Source: Lysobacter daejeonensis GH1-9 (lineage in GTDB: Bacteria > Pseudomonadota > Gammaproteobacteria > Xanthomonadales > Xanthomonadaceae). From it: 64,000 nucleotides of DNA. Below are positions 46,805 through 55,711 of the stretch, piece by piece. The stretch is from positions 36,975 to 100,974 of the forward strand of contig NZ_AVPU01000011.1 in NCBI RefSeq assembly GCF_000768355.1, read 5' to 3'. Numbering within the stretch: position 1 is the first letter of the stretch; each line of letters opens with the position of its first letter. A model generated the notes under the pieces. That model did not search any database and was not told where the DNA came from. It was given only the letters and a program-made list of their open reading frames with translations. The position numbers were made by a program, and so were the translations under genes.

Positions 46805-46890
46805 CGCGGTTCTCCTTTCCAGGGCGGATACGGTGACAATAGGCGCTTGGCTTCGCGCAGTGAAATGCTTCTTTTCTCTCGTTTGTATCA

Positions 46891-49800
46891 ATGAATCCTA
46901 TCGACCCGAATGCTAGCGCCGCGTTACGTCAGGCCCGGCACGCCATCGATGGCGCGCTGAGCCGTGACCGTGGGCGCCTGCACGGGCTCTGGTCGCGGTG
47001 GAGCGGCAAGCCCGCGGATGCCAAGGCGCGCGACGCTTTCGTCCAGGCCCTGACGGCGTCGGTGGCGCAGCGCGAGTCGCGTGCCGCCGCCCTGCCAACC
47101 GCCCCGGTCGACCCCAGCCTGCCGATCGCCGGCGAGGCCGAGCGGATTGTCGCGCTGATCCGTGAACACCCCGTGGTGGTCATCGCAGGCGAAACCGGCT
47201 CGGGAAAGACGACGCAGTTGCCGAAGTTGTGTCTGGCGGCCGGGCGTGGCCAAGCCGGCATGATCGGCTGCACCCAGCCCCGCCGCATCGCCGCACGCGC
47301 GGTCGCGCGACGCGTGGCCGAGGAACTGCAGGTCCCACTGGGCGGCGCGGTCGGTTACCAGGTGCGCTTCAACGAGAACGTGGGCGAGTCCACTGCTGTC
47401 AAGTTCATGACCGACGGCATCCTGCTGGCCGAGATCCAGTCCGATCGCTGGTTGTCGCGCTACGACACGCTGCTGATCGACGAAGCGCATGAGCGCAGCC
47501 TCAACATCGATTTCCTGTTGGGTTACCTGAAGCAACTGCTGCAGAAGCGCCGCGACCTGAAGGTCATCGTCACCTCCGCCACCATCGATACCGAGCGCTT
47601 CGCCGCGCACTTCGGCGGCGCGCCGGTGGTGAACGTCGAAGGCCGTGGCTATCCGGTGTCGGTGCGCTACAGGCCGCTGGAGGGCGAATCAGGTGGCGGT
47701 CGGCCCGATCACCCTGACCGTCCGACTCCCGCGCCCGCAATTGCAGGTGCTGGAAACCGCGCCCAGGCGGGCAGGCGCACCCGGGGCGATGACGGGCACG
47801 ATGGCGCACTGACCGTCACCGACGGCATCGTGGCCGCCTGCGACGAGATCACCCGCGAGGATCCGCGCGGCGACGTGCTGGTGTTCCTGGCCGGCGAGCG
47901 CGAGATCCGCGACGCGCACCAGGCGCTGGAGCGGCGCAAGTACCGCGAGACCGAAGTGCTGCCGCTGTACGCGCGGCTTTCGGTGCGCGACCAGGACCGG
48001 GTGTTCAATCCGGGCGTGAAGCGGCGCATCGTGCTCGCCACCAACGTGGCCGAGACCTCGTTGACCGTGCCGCGCATCCGCTACGTGGTCGACCCGGGCC
48101 AGGCACGGGTAAAGCGCTACAGTCCGCGGAACAAGCTGGACCGCCTGCATGTCGAGGACATCAGCCAGGCCAGCGCGGACCAGCGCAAGGGCCGTTGCGG
48201 CCGTATCGCCGAGGGCACCTGTTACCGCCTGTACTCGGAAGCGGATTTTGCCTCGCGTCCGCGCTTCACCGACCCGGAAATCCGTCGCGCCGCGCTGGCC
48301 GGCGTGATCCTGCGCATGCTGTCGCTGGGGCTGGGCCGGATCGAGGACTTCCCGTTCCTCGAGCCGCCCGATGCGCGCGCGGTCGCCGATGGCTGGCAGC
48401 AGCTTTCGGAGCTGGGCGCCGTGGACGAGGCGCGTAAGCTCACCCCCATCGGCAAGCTGATGGCGCGCCTGCCGGTGGACGTGAAGCTGTCGCGCATGCT
48501 GGTCGCGGCCAACGCCCACGGTTGCCTGCGAGAGATGCTGGCGATCACCTCCTTCCTCGGCATCCAGGACCCGCGCGAGCGGCCGGCCGACCAGCGTGCG
48601 GCGGCGGACAACGCGCATGCCGAGTTTGCCGATCCGCGCTCGGAGTTCGTCGGCATCCTCAGGTTGTGGGATGCCTACCAGGCCGCGCACGAGGAACTGA
48701 CCCAGTCCAAGCTACGCGCCTGGTGCGAGAAGCACTTCCTCGGTTTCCTGCGCATGCGCGAGTGGCGCGAGCTGCACCGGCAGCTCAAGCTGATGTGCGA
48801 GGAACTGGCTTGGCCGGTGCGGGGATTGGCCGCCACAGACGTTGACGTCGATAACGGTCAACTCAGCTTGGCCGGGTACGCCACACTGCATCGCGCGCTC
48901 ATCGCCGGCTTGCCCACGCAGATCGGCCAACGCGGCGACAAGGGGGTCTACGACGGTCCGCGCGGGCGCAAGTTCCAGTTGTTCCCGGGGTCGCCGCTGG
49001 CGCGCAAACCGCCACCGTGGGTGCTGTCGGCCACGTTGCTCGACACCGAGCGCGTGTGGTCGTTGACCAACGCCGCGATCGAACCGGACTGGGCCATCCA
49101 GGAGCTGCCGCACCTGCTCTCGCGCCGCCACCACGATCCGCGCTGGGCGCGTTCCCAGGGGCGCGTGGTCGGAAGCGAACAGGTGAGCCTGTTCGGGCTG
49201 GTGCTGGCGCCCAAGCGGCCCGTGCACTACGGCGCGCTCTACCCGGAAGAGAGCCGCGAGATCTTCGCCCGCGATGCGCTGGTGACCGGCGAGATCAACA
49301 CCCGCTGCGCGTTCCTGCCGCGCAACCTGGCCGTGCTGGCCAAGGCGCAGGAGGAAGAAGCCAAGCAGCGCCGCACCGGACTGGTGGTCGATGACGACTG
49401 GATGGTGCGCTGGTACCTGGACCGGCTGCCGGCGCACGTGCACAACGCGCAGGCGTTGGACGCGTGGTACGGCAAGCTGGCGCCGGCGGAGAAGGCGGCG
49501 CTGGAGTGGTCGCGCGCGGACCTGCTGGTGGGCGATGAAAGCGAGGCATCGCGCTTCCCGCCGTACCTGCCGCTGGGCGGCTCGCGGCTGGCCGTCACCT
49601 ACCGCTTCGAGCCCGGCGCGCCCGACGACGGCATGACCGTGGCGGTGCCCCTGCACCTGCTCAACGCACTCGACCCCACGCGATTGTCATGGCTGGCCCC
49701 CGGCTTCGTCGCCGACAAGGCGACCGCGCTGATCAAATCGCTGCCCAAGGCGCTGCGACGCAACTTCGTGCCGGCACCGGATTTCGCCAAGGCCTTCCAC

Positions 49801-50958
49801 GAGGCGCATGCGGAGTGGAAGCAGGGCGTGCCGCCCGAGGCCGATGCGCTGCCCGGCGCGATGGCCCGTTTCCTGAAGCGCCTGACCGGTGCGGAGGTGG
49901 CGGCGCTGGACTTTGACGAGGCCGCGCTGGAGCCGCACCTGCACGCCAACCTGCGCCTGCTCGATCAGGACGGCCGGAAGGTGCTGGCGGAGTCACGCGA
50001 CCTGGCGGACCTGCGCCAGCGCTTCGGCGAGCGGGCGGCGGCGGCCTTTGCCGCACGCGCGGCCGAAGGACTCGCGCAGCAGGGCCTGACCGCGTTCCCG
50101 GAGACGCCGATCCCCGAATCGGTGCCCGGCGCCGGTGGCGTGCCGGCCTACCCGGCGCTGCAGGACGACGGCGAGACCGTGTCGCTGCGCGTGCATGCCG
50201 AACAGGCCGTGGCGCGCCGCCTGCACCCGATGGGCGTGCGCCGGCTGTTGTCGATTGCCCTTGCCGACAAGGTCAAGCAGGCGCGCAAGCAACTGCCGGT
50301 GTCGCCCAAGACCGGCCTGTTGTACGCGGCGATCGAATCGTCAGGCAGCAAGCCGCTGGGCGATGCCAAGCGCGAGGGTGACCGCCTGCGGATGGACCTG
50401 GTCGATGGCGCGCTGGCGTCGCTGATGGCGGAGGGCGCGGGCGACGTCCGCGATGAGGCCGCCTTCGCCGCGTTGCGCGAGCGCATCGGCAAGCAGCTGT
50501 TCGCCGAAGCGATGGAGCGTCTGCGCCAGGCGGAAGCCATCCTCTCCGCCGTGGCTGAGGCGCGGACCAAGCTGGAATCCCCGCTCATGGGCTGGGCTAG
50601 TGGCAACCTGGACGACATGCGCGCGCACCTGGCCTCGCTGACGCCACCGGGTTTCCTGCGCGACGTTCCGGCTGAGGTACTGCGCGAGTACCCACGTTAT
50701 CTGAAGGCACTCGCCCTGCGCGGCGAGCGCGCGCTGCGCGATCCCACCCGCGACCAGGCGCGCATGCTGGAGCTCAAACCGTTCGCCGATGCGCTGGCCC
50801 ATGCCGTGGCGCAGGGCCGCGCCGGCGACCCGGGTTGGCAAGCGCTGCGCTGGGAGCTGGAAGAACTGCGCGTGTCCCTGTTTGCGCAGGAACTTGGGGC
50901 CAAGGGCGGGGTGTCGCCGAAGAAACTGGCGACGCGACTGGCGCAACTGGTGGCGTAA
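46891..50958 (+). CDS. hrpA: ATP-dependent RNA helicase HrpA
   Basis: HrpA is a large DEAH-box RNA helicase; in E. coli it helps process fimbrial mRNA and rescues collided ribosomes. The 1355-residue protein has Walker A GETGSGKTTQLPK (about 99-111), IDEAHERSLNIDFLLGYLKQ (DEAH about 197), VTSATIDTERFAAHF, and VLATNVAETSLTVPRIRYVVD. The DUF3418-like C-terminal region fills the rest. Residues about 263-310 are an unusual Pro/Gly/Arg/Asp-rich insertion (GESGGGRPDHPDRPTPAPA onwards) between the RecA-like domains. Divergent from dps with 86 bp between starts. Confidence 0.95.
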   Translation: MNPIDPNASAALRQARHAIDGALSRDRGRLHGLWSRWSGKPADAKARDAFVQALTASVAQRESRAAALPTAPVDPSLPIAGEAERIVALIREHPVVVIAGETGSGKTTQLPKLCLAAGRGQAGMIGCTQPRRIAARAVARRVAEELQVPLGGAVGYQVRFNENVGESTAVKFMTDGILLAEIQSDRWLSRYDTLLIDEAHERSLNIDFLLGYLKQLLQKRRDLKVIVTSATIDTERFAAHFGGAPVVNVEGRGYPVSVRYRPLEGESGGGRPDHPDRPTPAPAIAGAGNRAQAGRRTRGDDGHDGALTVTDGIVAACDEITREDPRGDVLVFLAGEREIRDAHQALERRKYRETEVLPLYARLSVRDQDRVFNPGVKRRIVLATNVAETSLTVPRIRYVVDPGQARVKRYSPRNKLDRLHVEDISQASADQRKGRCGRIAEGTCYRLYSEADFASRPRFTDPEIRRAALAGVILRMLSLGLGRIEDFPFLEPPDARAVADGWQQLSELGAVDEARKLTPIGKLMARLPVDVKLSRMLVAANAHGCLREMLAITSFLGIQDPRERPADQRAAADNAHAEFADPRSEFVGILRLWDAYQAAHEELTQSKLRAWCEKHFLGFLRMREWRELHRQLKLMCEELAWPVRGLAATDVDVDNGQLSLAGYATLHRALIAGLPTQIGQRGDKGVYDGPRGRKFQLFPGSPLARKPPPWVLSATLLDTERVWSLTNAAIEPDWAIQELPHLLSRRHHDPRWARSQGRVVGSEQVSLFGLVLAPKRPVHYGALYPEESREIFARDALVTGEINTRCAFLPRNLAVLAKAQEEEAKQRRTGLVVDDDWMVRWYLDRLPAHVHNAQALDAWYGKLAPAEKAALEWSRADLLVGDESEASRFPPYLPLGGSRLAVTYRFEPGAPDDGMTVAVPLHLLNALDPTRLSWLAPGFVADKATALIKSLPKALRRNFVPAPDFAKAFHEAHAEWKQGVPPEADALPGAMARFLKRLTGAEVAALDFDEAALEPHLHANLRLLDQDGRKVLAESRDLADLRQRFGERAAAAFAARAAEGLAQQGLTAFPETPIPESVPGAGGVPAYPALQDDGETVSLRVHAEQAVARRLHPMGVRRLLSIALADKVKQARKQLPVSPKTGLLYAAIESSGSKPLGDAKREGDRLRMDLVDGALASLMAEGAGDVRDEAAFAALRERIGKQLFAEAMERLRQAEAILSAVAEARTKLESPLMGWASGNLDDMRAHLASLTPPGFLRDVPAEVLREYPRYLKALALRGERALRDPTRDQARMLELKPFADALAHAVAQGRAGDPGWQALRWELEELRVSLFAQELGAKGGVSPKKLATRLAQLVA

Positions 50959-50972
50959 GCGCGGCCCGTGGC

Positions 50973-51422
50973 CTACTTCAACCGGCGGACCTTGGCCTTG
51001 ACTGGATGGCCGTCCACTTCCATGTACCAGCCGCTGATCACACCCGGGCGGATGGTGACACTGGGGTTGCTGACCGGGCGCACGCTGTAGCTTCCCTCCG
51101 TCACCTGCCAGCTGTCGCCGTTGGCCAGGGTGAACACGGTGCCCCTGCTCCAGCCGCGGAACTCGCCGGCAATGCTTGAGCGCACAGGTTCCTGCTCGCG
51201 GTCCGGCGCGGTGGCCCGGCGCACGACGGCGGCCTGGTCGTCGCGCAGGAGGCGGTTGAGGGTGGCGAGTTCCTCCGGGCTGAGCCGATGCAAACCCGCG
51301 GCCTGGAACTGCTCGGCATTGAAGCGGGTTTCCACCGGCACGTAGGTGCTCTGGGCGCGTGCGGGCAATGCGGTGGCAAGCACGGCCAGCACTAGTGCGG
51401 CAAGGGAGCGATACAGGGACAT
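50973..51422 (-). CDS. Secreted small protein, paralog 1
   Basis: A 149-residue exported protein with signal peptide (SLAALVLAVLATALPARAQ). The mature part reads FNAEQFQAAGLHRLSPEELATLNRLL, then a GEFRGWSRGTVFTLANGDSWQV unit and a VTIRPGVISGWYMEVDG...KAKVRRLK C-terminus. The same skeleton occurs in the next gene upstream, so the two are tandem duplicates. Function is unknown; the pattern recalls small secreted beta proteins of Xanthomonadaceae, with no DUF I can name safely. Confidence 0.75.
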   Translation of the reverse strand: MSLYRSLAALVLAVLATALPARAQSTYVPVETRFNAEQFQAAGLHRLSPEELATLNRLLRDDQAAVVRRATAPDREQEPVRSSIAGEFRGWSRGTVFTLANGDSWQVTEGSYSVRPVSNPSVTIRPGVISGWYMEVDGHPVKAKVRRLK

Positions 51423-51447
51423 AGGGGTTCCAGTGGCCATCGGGGAG

Positions 51448-51972
51448 TTACTTGATGCGACGGACCTTGGCACGCGTACCGTACTTGCCCACCTGCATGT
51501 ACCACGCGTTGCCGACCATGCTCGGAATGATCTTCACCTCAGGTTCGGCCAGACGCACGCCGGCCAGCGTGGCCGCATCCACCTGCTCCCACTCCTGTCC
51601 GTTCGCCAGCACGTAACGGCGGCCTTGGCCGAAACCGCGAAATTCGCCGGAGACACGGCTGAGGATGGGCTCGCTGGACCCAAAGTTCAGGAAGCCGCGG
51701 CTATCTTCCTCGACTTTCTGCTTGGCCTGCGCGGCGGCCTTCTGGGTTTCCACAACCAAGGTACGGTTAAGCCAGGCATTGAGGTTCGCCAGTTGTTCCG
51801 GCGTCAGCCGATCCAGGCCGGCGGCGCGGAATTGCTCCGGAGTCATCTGCTGTTCGATGCGCGACGCGGTCGCCGCTTCCTGCGCGTGGCCGGCCAGCGG
51901 CCAAGCCAGGCCCAGTCCGACCAACACCGAAAACACAAGGGCGGGTGCACGCAAGGCGTTGATCGCTGGCAT
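51448..51972 (-). CDS. Secreted small protein, paralog 2
   Basis: A 174-residue exported protein with signal peptide (LVFSVLVGLGLAWPLAGHAQ). It shares with its downstream neighbour the blocks EQFRAAGLDRLTPEQLANLNAWL, SGEFRGFGQGRRYVLANGQEWEQV and, at the C-terminus, PSMVGNAWYMQVGKYGTRAKVRRIK. Relative to paralog 1 it has an extra Lys/Gln-rich segment in the middle (VETQKAAAQAKQKVEEDSRG). Only 25 bp separate the two genes. Role unknown. Confidence 0.75.
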   Translation of the reverse strand: MPAINALRAPALVFSVLVGLGLAWPLAGHAQEAATASRIEQQMTPEQFRAAGLDRLTPEQLANLNAWLNRTLVVETQKAAAQAKQKVEEDSRGFLNFGSSEPILSRVSGEFRGFGQGRRYVLANGQEWEQVDAATLAGVRLAEPEVKIIPSMVGNAWYMQVGKYGTRAKVRRIK

Positions 51973-52026
51973 CGGCTGTTCCTCTGGTCGGTTGCGGGCT
52001 AGTGTAGTCAAGCTGGAGACTGAAGT

Positions 52027-54207
52027 TTGAACCGCGACGCGATGAACGCTGTGCCCCTCACCCTCGATCAGCTGCTCGCTTCCGGTGCGTCGTCGGCACT
52101 GGCGCCCGCGCTGCGTGCTGCGCTGCGCGACGCCGCAACGCGACCGGGGGCGGAGGTCGATGCGCGGGATCCGGTGGATACCGTGGCCACGATGCTCGAT
52201 GCGCTCGCCAAGCTGGACGCGGACAGCGATACCGTCGCGGCCGCGCTGCTGCGCAACTACCCAGGCCTGCTGGCCGCGCTGGGGCCGGGCTTCGAGGCCG
52301 CCTATCCGGCCATCGCCGTCCTGCTGGAAGGTCAGGCGGCCGCCGCCCACGTCCGCGCGCTCCACGCCGAGCGCGCCCGGGGTGGCGGCGGTGGCAGCGA
52401 AGGCCTCCGTCGCCTGTTGCTGGCCATCGTCCGTGACCTGCGGGTGGTGTCGATCCTGCTGGCACGGCAGCTGGCCCGCATGCGTTCCGCCGACCGCCTG
52501 CCCGAGGACGAGCGTCGCGCGCTGGCTGCGCTGACCCGCGACATCCATGCGCCGTTGGCCAACCGCCTGGGCATCTGGCAGCTCAAGTGGGAACTCGAGG
52601 ACCTCGCGTTCCGCCACCTCGAGCCGCAGACCTACCAGCGCATCGCGCGCCTGCTCGACGAGAAACGCACCGACCGCGAGCGCTACATCGAGGACGTGAT
52701 TGGCACCCTGCGCGAGGCGATGGCCGCGCAGGGCATCCGTGCCGACATCGCGGGCCGGCCCAAGCACATCTACAGCATCTGGAAGAAGATGCAGCGCAAG
52801 GACGTGCCCATCGGTGAGCTTTACGACCTGCGCGCGGTGCGGGTGATGGTCGATGACGTGGCCGCCTGTTACGCCGCGCTGGGCGTGGTGCATGCCACCT
52901 GGACGCCGATTCCCAGCGAGTTCGACGATTACGTCGCGCGACCCAAGAGCAACGACTACCGTTCGCTGCACACCGCGGTCATCGGCCCGGAAGGCAAGAC
53001 ACTGGAGGTGCAGATCCGCACCTATGACATGCACCGGCAGGCCGAACTGGGCGTGGCCGCGCACTGGAAGTACAAGGAGGCCGGCAGCCAGGCGGCCGAT
53101 GCGGCGTTCGACCGCAAGATCGCGTGGATGCGGCGCCTGCTGGACGCCTCCGGCGACAACGGCCGCGACGGCGATGCCCAGTTGGCCGGCGCGCTCGATA
53201 CCGAGCTGGTCGAGGACCGTGTCTACGTCATCACTCCCAAGGGCGAGGTGATCGACCTGCCATCGGGCGCCACGCCGCTGGATTTCGCCTACCACGTGCA
53301 CACCGAAGTGGGGCACCGTTGCCGGGGTGCCAAGGTGGATGGGCGCATCGTGCCGCTGGACCATGTGCTGCGCAGCGGTGATCGCGTTGAAATACTGACG
53401 GGCAAGGTGGCCGAACCCCGGCGCGACTGGCTGGTCGCATCCAACGGCTTCCTCGCCAGCGGTCGTTCACGCGAGAAGGTGCGTAGCTGGTTCCACAAAC
53501 TCGACAAGGCCCGCAACGAGCACGCCGGGCGCGAACTGCTGGACAAGGAGCTGCGCCGGCTCGGCCTGCTTGGCGCCGACCTGGCGCCTGCCCGCGAGCG
53601 CTTCAACCTCGCCAGCGACAGCGACTTGCTGGTGCAGGTGGCGCTGGGCGACCTCGGTCCGCATCAGGTGGGCCGGGTCTTGCTGGAGCACGAGCGGGCG
53701 CTGGCGCAGCCCGTGGTGCCAGCGCCGACGGTGATGGTGTCCCGTCGCAAGGCCGCTCCCAGCCGCAGCGACTTCACCGTCGAGGGAGTGGGCAACTTGC
53801 TGGTACAGCTGGCCCGATGCTGCCAGCCGGTGCCCGGCGAGCCGATTGCCGGTTACCTGACCCGGGGTCGCGGCGTCAGCGTGCACCGCCCGGACTGCGC
53901 CGCGTTCCAGCGATTGGCCAGCCGGGAGCCGCAACGCGTGCTGCCGGTGGAGTGGGGACGCGCGGGCAGCCAGTACGAGGTGGATGTCGAGGTGGCGGCG
54001 CTGGATCGCAAATGGCTGTTGAAGGAAGTCAGCAACGTCATCGCGCAGGAGGACGCGCACGTGACCAGCATCAACAGTGAGCACGAGCGCAACGGCGCGC
54101 GCGTGCGCCTGCTGTTGCGGCTACGCGTCCGCGACTATGGCCAGCTGTCCACGGTACTGGGCAAGCTGGCGGCGCTGCCGGGCGTGGAGCATGCGCGGCG
54201 TGGCTGA
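52027..54207 (+). CDS. relA: (p)ppGpp synthetase RelA
   Basis: RelA makes the alarmone (p)ppGpp at stalled ribosomes. The 726-residue protein has a degenerate HD hydrolase region (conserved His-Asp pair lost, so synthesis only), the synthetase core (RADIAGRPKHIYSIWKKMQRK ... AVRVMVDD) with the RelA-type acidic EFDDYV (about residue 298), then TGS (VYVITPKGEVIDLPSGATPLDFAYHVH), the zinc/helical region and a C-terminal ACT domain. The TTG start at 52027 has GGAG 8 bases upstream; an ATG at 52042 has none. Together these mark a RelA rather than a bifunctional SpoT. Confidence 0.93.
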   Translation: MNRDAMNAVPLTLDQLLASGASSALAPALRAALRDAATRPGAEVDARDPVDTVATMLDALAKLDADSDTVAAALLRNYPGLLAALGPGFEAAYPAIAVLLEGQAAAAHVRALHAERARGGGGGSEGLRRLLLAIVRDLRVVSILLARQLARMRSADRLPEDERRALAALTRDIHAPLANRLGIWQLKWELEDLAFRHLEPQTYQRIARLLDEKRTDRERYIEDVIGTLREAMAAQGIRADIAGRPKHIYSIWKKMQRKDVPIGELYDLRAVRVMVDDVAACYAALGVVHATWTPIPSEFDDYVARPKSNDYRSLHTAVIGPEGKTLEVQIRTYDMHRQAELGVAAHWKYKEAGSQAADAAFDRKIAWMRRLLDASGDNGRDGDAQLAGALDTELVEDRVYVITPKGEVIDLPSGATPLDFAYHVHTEVGHRCRGAKVDGRIVPLDHVLRSGDRVEILTGKVAEPRRDWLVASNGFLASGRSREKVRSWFHKLDKARNEHAGRELLDKELRRLGLLGADLAPARERFNLASDSDLLVQVALGDLGPHQVGRVLLEHERALAQPVVPAPTVMVSRRKAAPSRSDFTVEGVGNLLVQLARCCQPVPGEPIAGYLTRGRGVSVHRPDCAAFQRLASREPQRVLPVEWGRAGSQYEVDVEVAALDRKWLLKEVSNVIAQEDAHVTSINSEHERNGARVRLLLRLRVRDYGQLSTVLGKLAALPGVEHARRG

Positions 54208-55711
54208 TCCTCGCGCGCGGTGGCGCACCTCGCCCCATCGTTGGTGGCTTGCGCAGCCGGCGGTGAAGTGGGGGGCATTCGCGGCGGCGCTTCTGGTGGC
54301 CTTGCTGGTGTTGCGGCAGCCCCTGTCGGACTGGCTGTGGCCGGAAACGCGCATCCAGTCCCTGCGCTCAAGCGCCGAACAGGCCCTCGCGCAAGGCCGG
54401 CTCACCGCACCGGATGGCACCGGCGCACGCGAACTGTTCGAAGCCGCATTGGCATTGGACCCGGATCGTCCAGCGGCGCGCGAAGGGCTGGCACGGGTGG
54501 GTGCCGCCGCGCTGGCCCGTGCGGATGCGGCGATTCGAGGGGGGGAGTATCCCGCGGCACGGGACCACATCGCTTTGGCGCGGAGCCTCGGCCTGCCCCG
54601 GGCGCGGATCGATGCGGCCGAGCAGGCGCTGCGCCAGCGCGAGGTTGCCGCTGCCGGCATTGGTCCGCGTCTGCAGGCTGCCAGCGCAGCGCGGTCGGCG
54701 GGGCGGCTGCACGGTGGGCCCGATTCGGCGCTGGTGCACTATGCCGCCGTGCTGGAGCTGCAGCCGGGCAATACCGAAGCGCTGGAAGGCCGGGATGACG
54801 TCATTGCCGACATGTTGGGCGAAGCGCGCCGCGGGCTGGCGCGCGGCGAACTCGAGGCCGCTGCCACTCTGATCCGTGAAGCCCGCGAGTTCGATCCGGC
54901 GCATGCGGACCTGCCGGCCTCACTGGGTGCCTTGAACCAGGCATTGGAAACGACCCGCGAGCGCGCGGAGCGCGACCTGCGCAACAATCGCCTGACGCGT
55001 GCCCTGACCGGTTTCGACCGGGTGCTGGCGGTGCAGGCGGATGACGAGGGCGCCCGCGCTGGTCGCCGTGAAGTGGGTGTGCAACTGCTGCAACGCAGCG
55101 AGCGTTTCGCGGCTGACTTCCGCTTCGCCGAGGCGGAGACCGCGCTGGCCGTGGCCGCCGATGTGCTGGGTGTCGACGGCGATGTCGCCGAGGCGCGCGC
55201 GCACATCACCCGTGCGCGCCGCTCGCAGGCGCAACTCGCAACCGGTGCGCTGACCCCGCAGCGCCAGCGTCGCCTGCAGCAGTTGCTGGCGGAGGCCGCC
55301 GCCGCCGAGGCGCGCGGCAACCTGCTTTTGCCGCCGGGTGACAGCGCTTTCGACAAGGTGCGTGCGGCCCGCGCGATTGCTCCCAACGACCGCCGGGTCA
55401 AGGCCGCATCGGCGAGGTTGGTGCCCGCCGCCCGGCGTTGCTTCGACAACGCGATGCGCGAAAACCGGCTGGTTACCGCCACGGCCTGCCTGGACGCCAG
55501 TCGTGTGCTGGAGCCGGGCGGGGCGGGGCTGTCGGCCGCGCGCACGCGCCTGGCCCAGCGCTGGATCGCGGTGGGCAACGAGCGGTTGGGTGCCGGCGAG
55601 CTGGCGACTGCCCGCCGCGCGCTCGATGCGGCGACGACGCTGGACCCCGGCGTGGCCGGCGCGACGGAGCTTTCCGATCGGTTGCGTCAGGCCTCGGCGG
55701 CAGGGCCCTGA
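54191..55711 (+). CDS. Membrane-anchored TPR protein
   Basis: A 506-residue protein with a single N-terminal membrane helix (WGAFAAALLVALLVLRQPL, about residues 30-48) and a long region of tetratricopeptide-like repeats (for example ARELFEAALALDPDRPAAREGL, VHYAAVLELQPGNTEALEG, IREAREFDPAHADLPASLGALN, RRALDAATTLDPGVAGA). It overlaps relA by 17 bp, so the two are probably cotranscribed. TPR proteins act as scaffolds; nothing here says for which complex. Confidence 0.8.
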   Translation: MRGVADPRARWRTSPHRWWLAQPAVKWGAFAAALLVALLVLRQPLSDWLWPETRIQSLRSSAEQALAQGRLTAPDGTGARELFEAALALDPDRPAAREGLARVGAAALARADAAIRGGEYPAARDHIALARSLGLPRARIDAAEQALRQREVAAAGIGPRLQAASAARSAGRLHGGPDSALVHYAAVLELQPGNTEALEGRDDVIADMLGEARRGLARGELEAAATLIREAREFDPAHADLPASLGALNQALETTRERAERDLRNNRLTRALTGFDRVLAVQADDEGARAGRREVGVQLLQRSERFAADFRFAEAETALAVAADVLGVDGDVAEARAHITRARRSQAQLATGALTPQRQRRLQQLLAEAAAAEARGNLLLPPGDSAFDKVRAARAIAPNDRRVKAASARLVPAARRCFDNAMRENRLVTATACLDASRVLEPGGAGLSAARTRLAQRWIAVGNERLGAGELATARRALDAATTLDPGVAGATELSDRLRQASAAGP

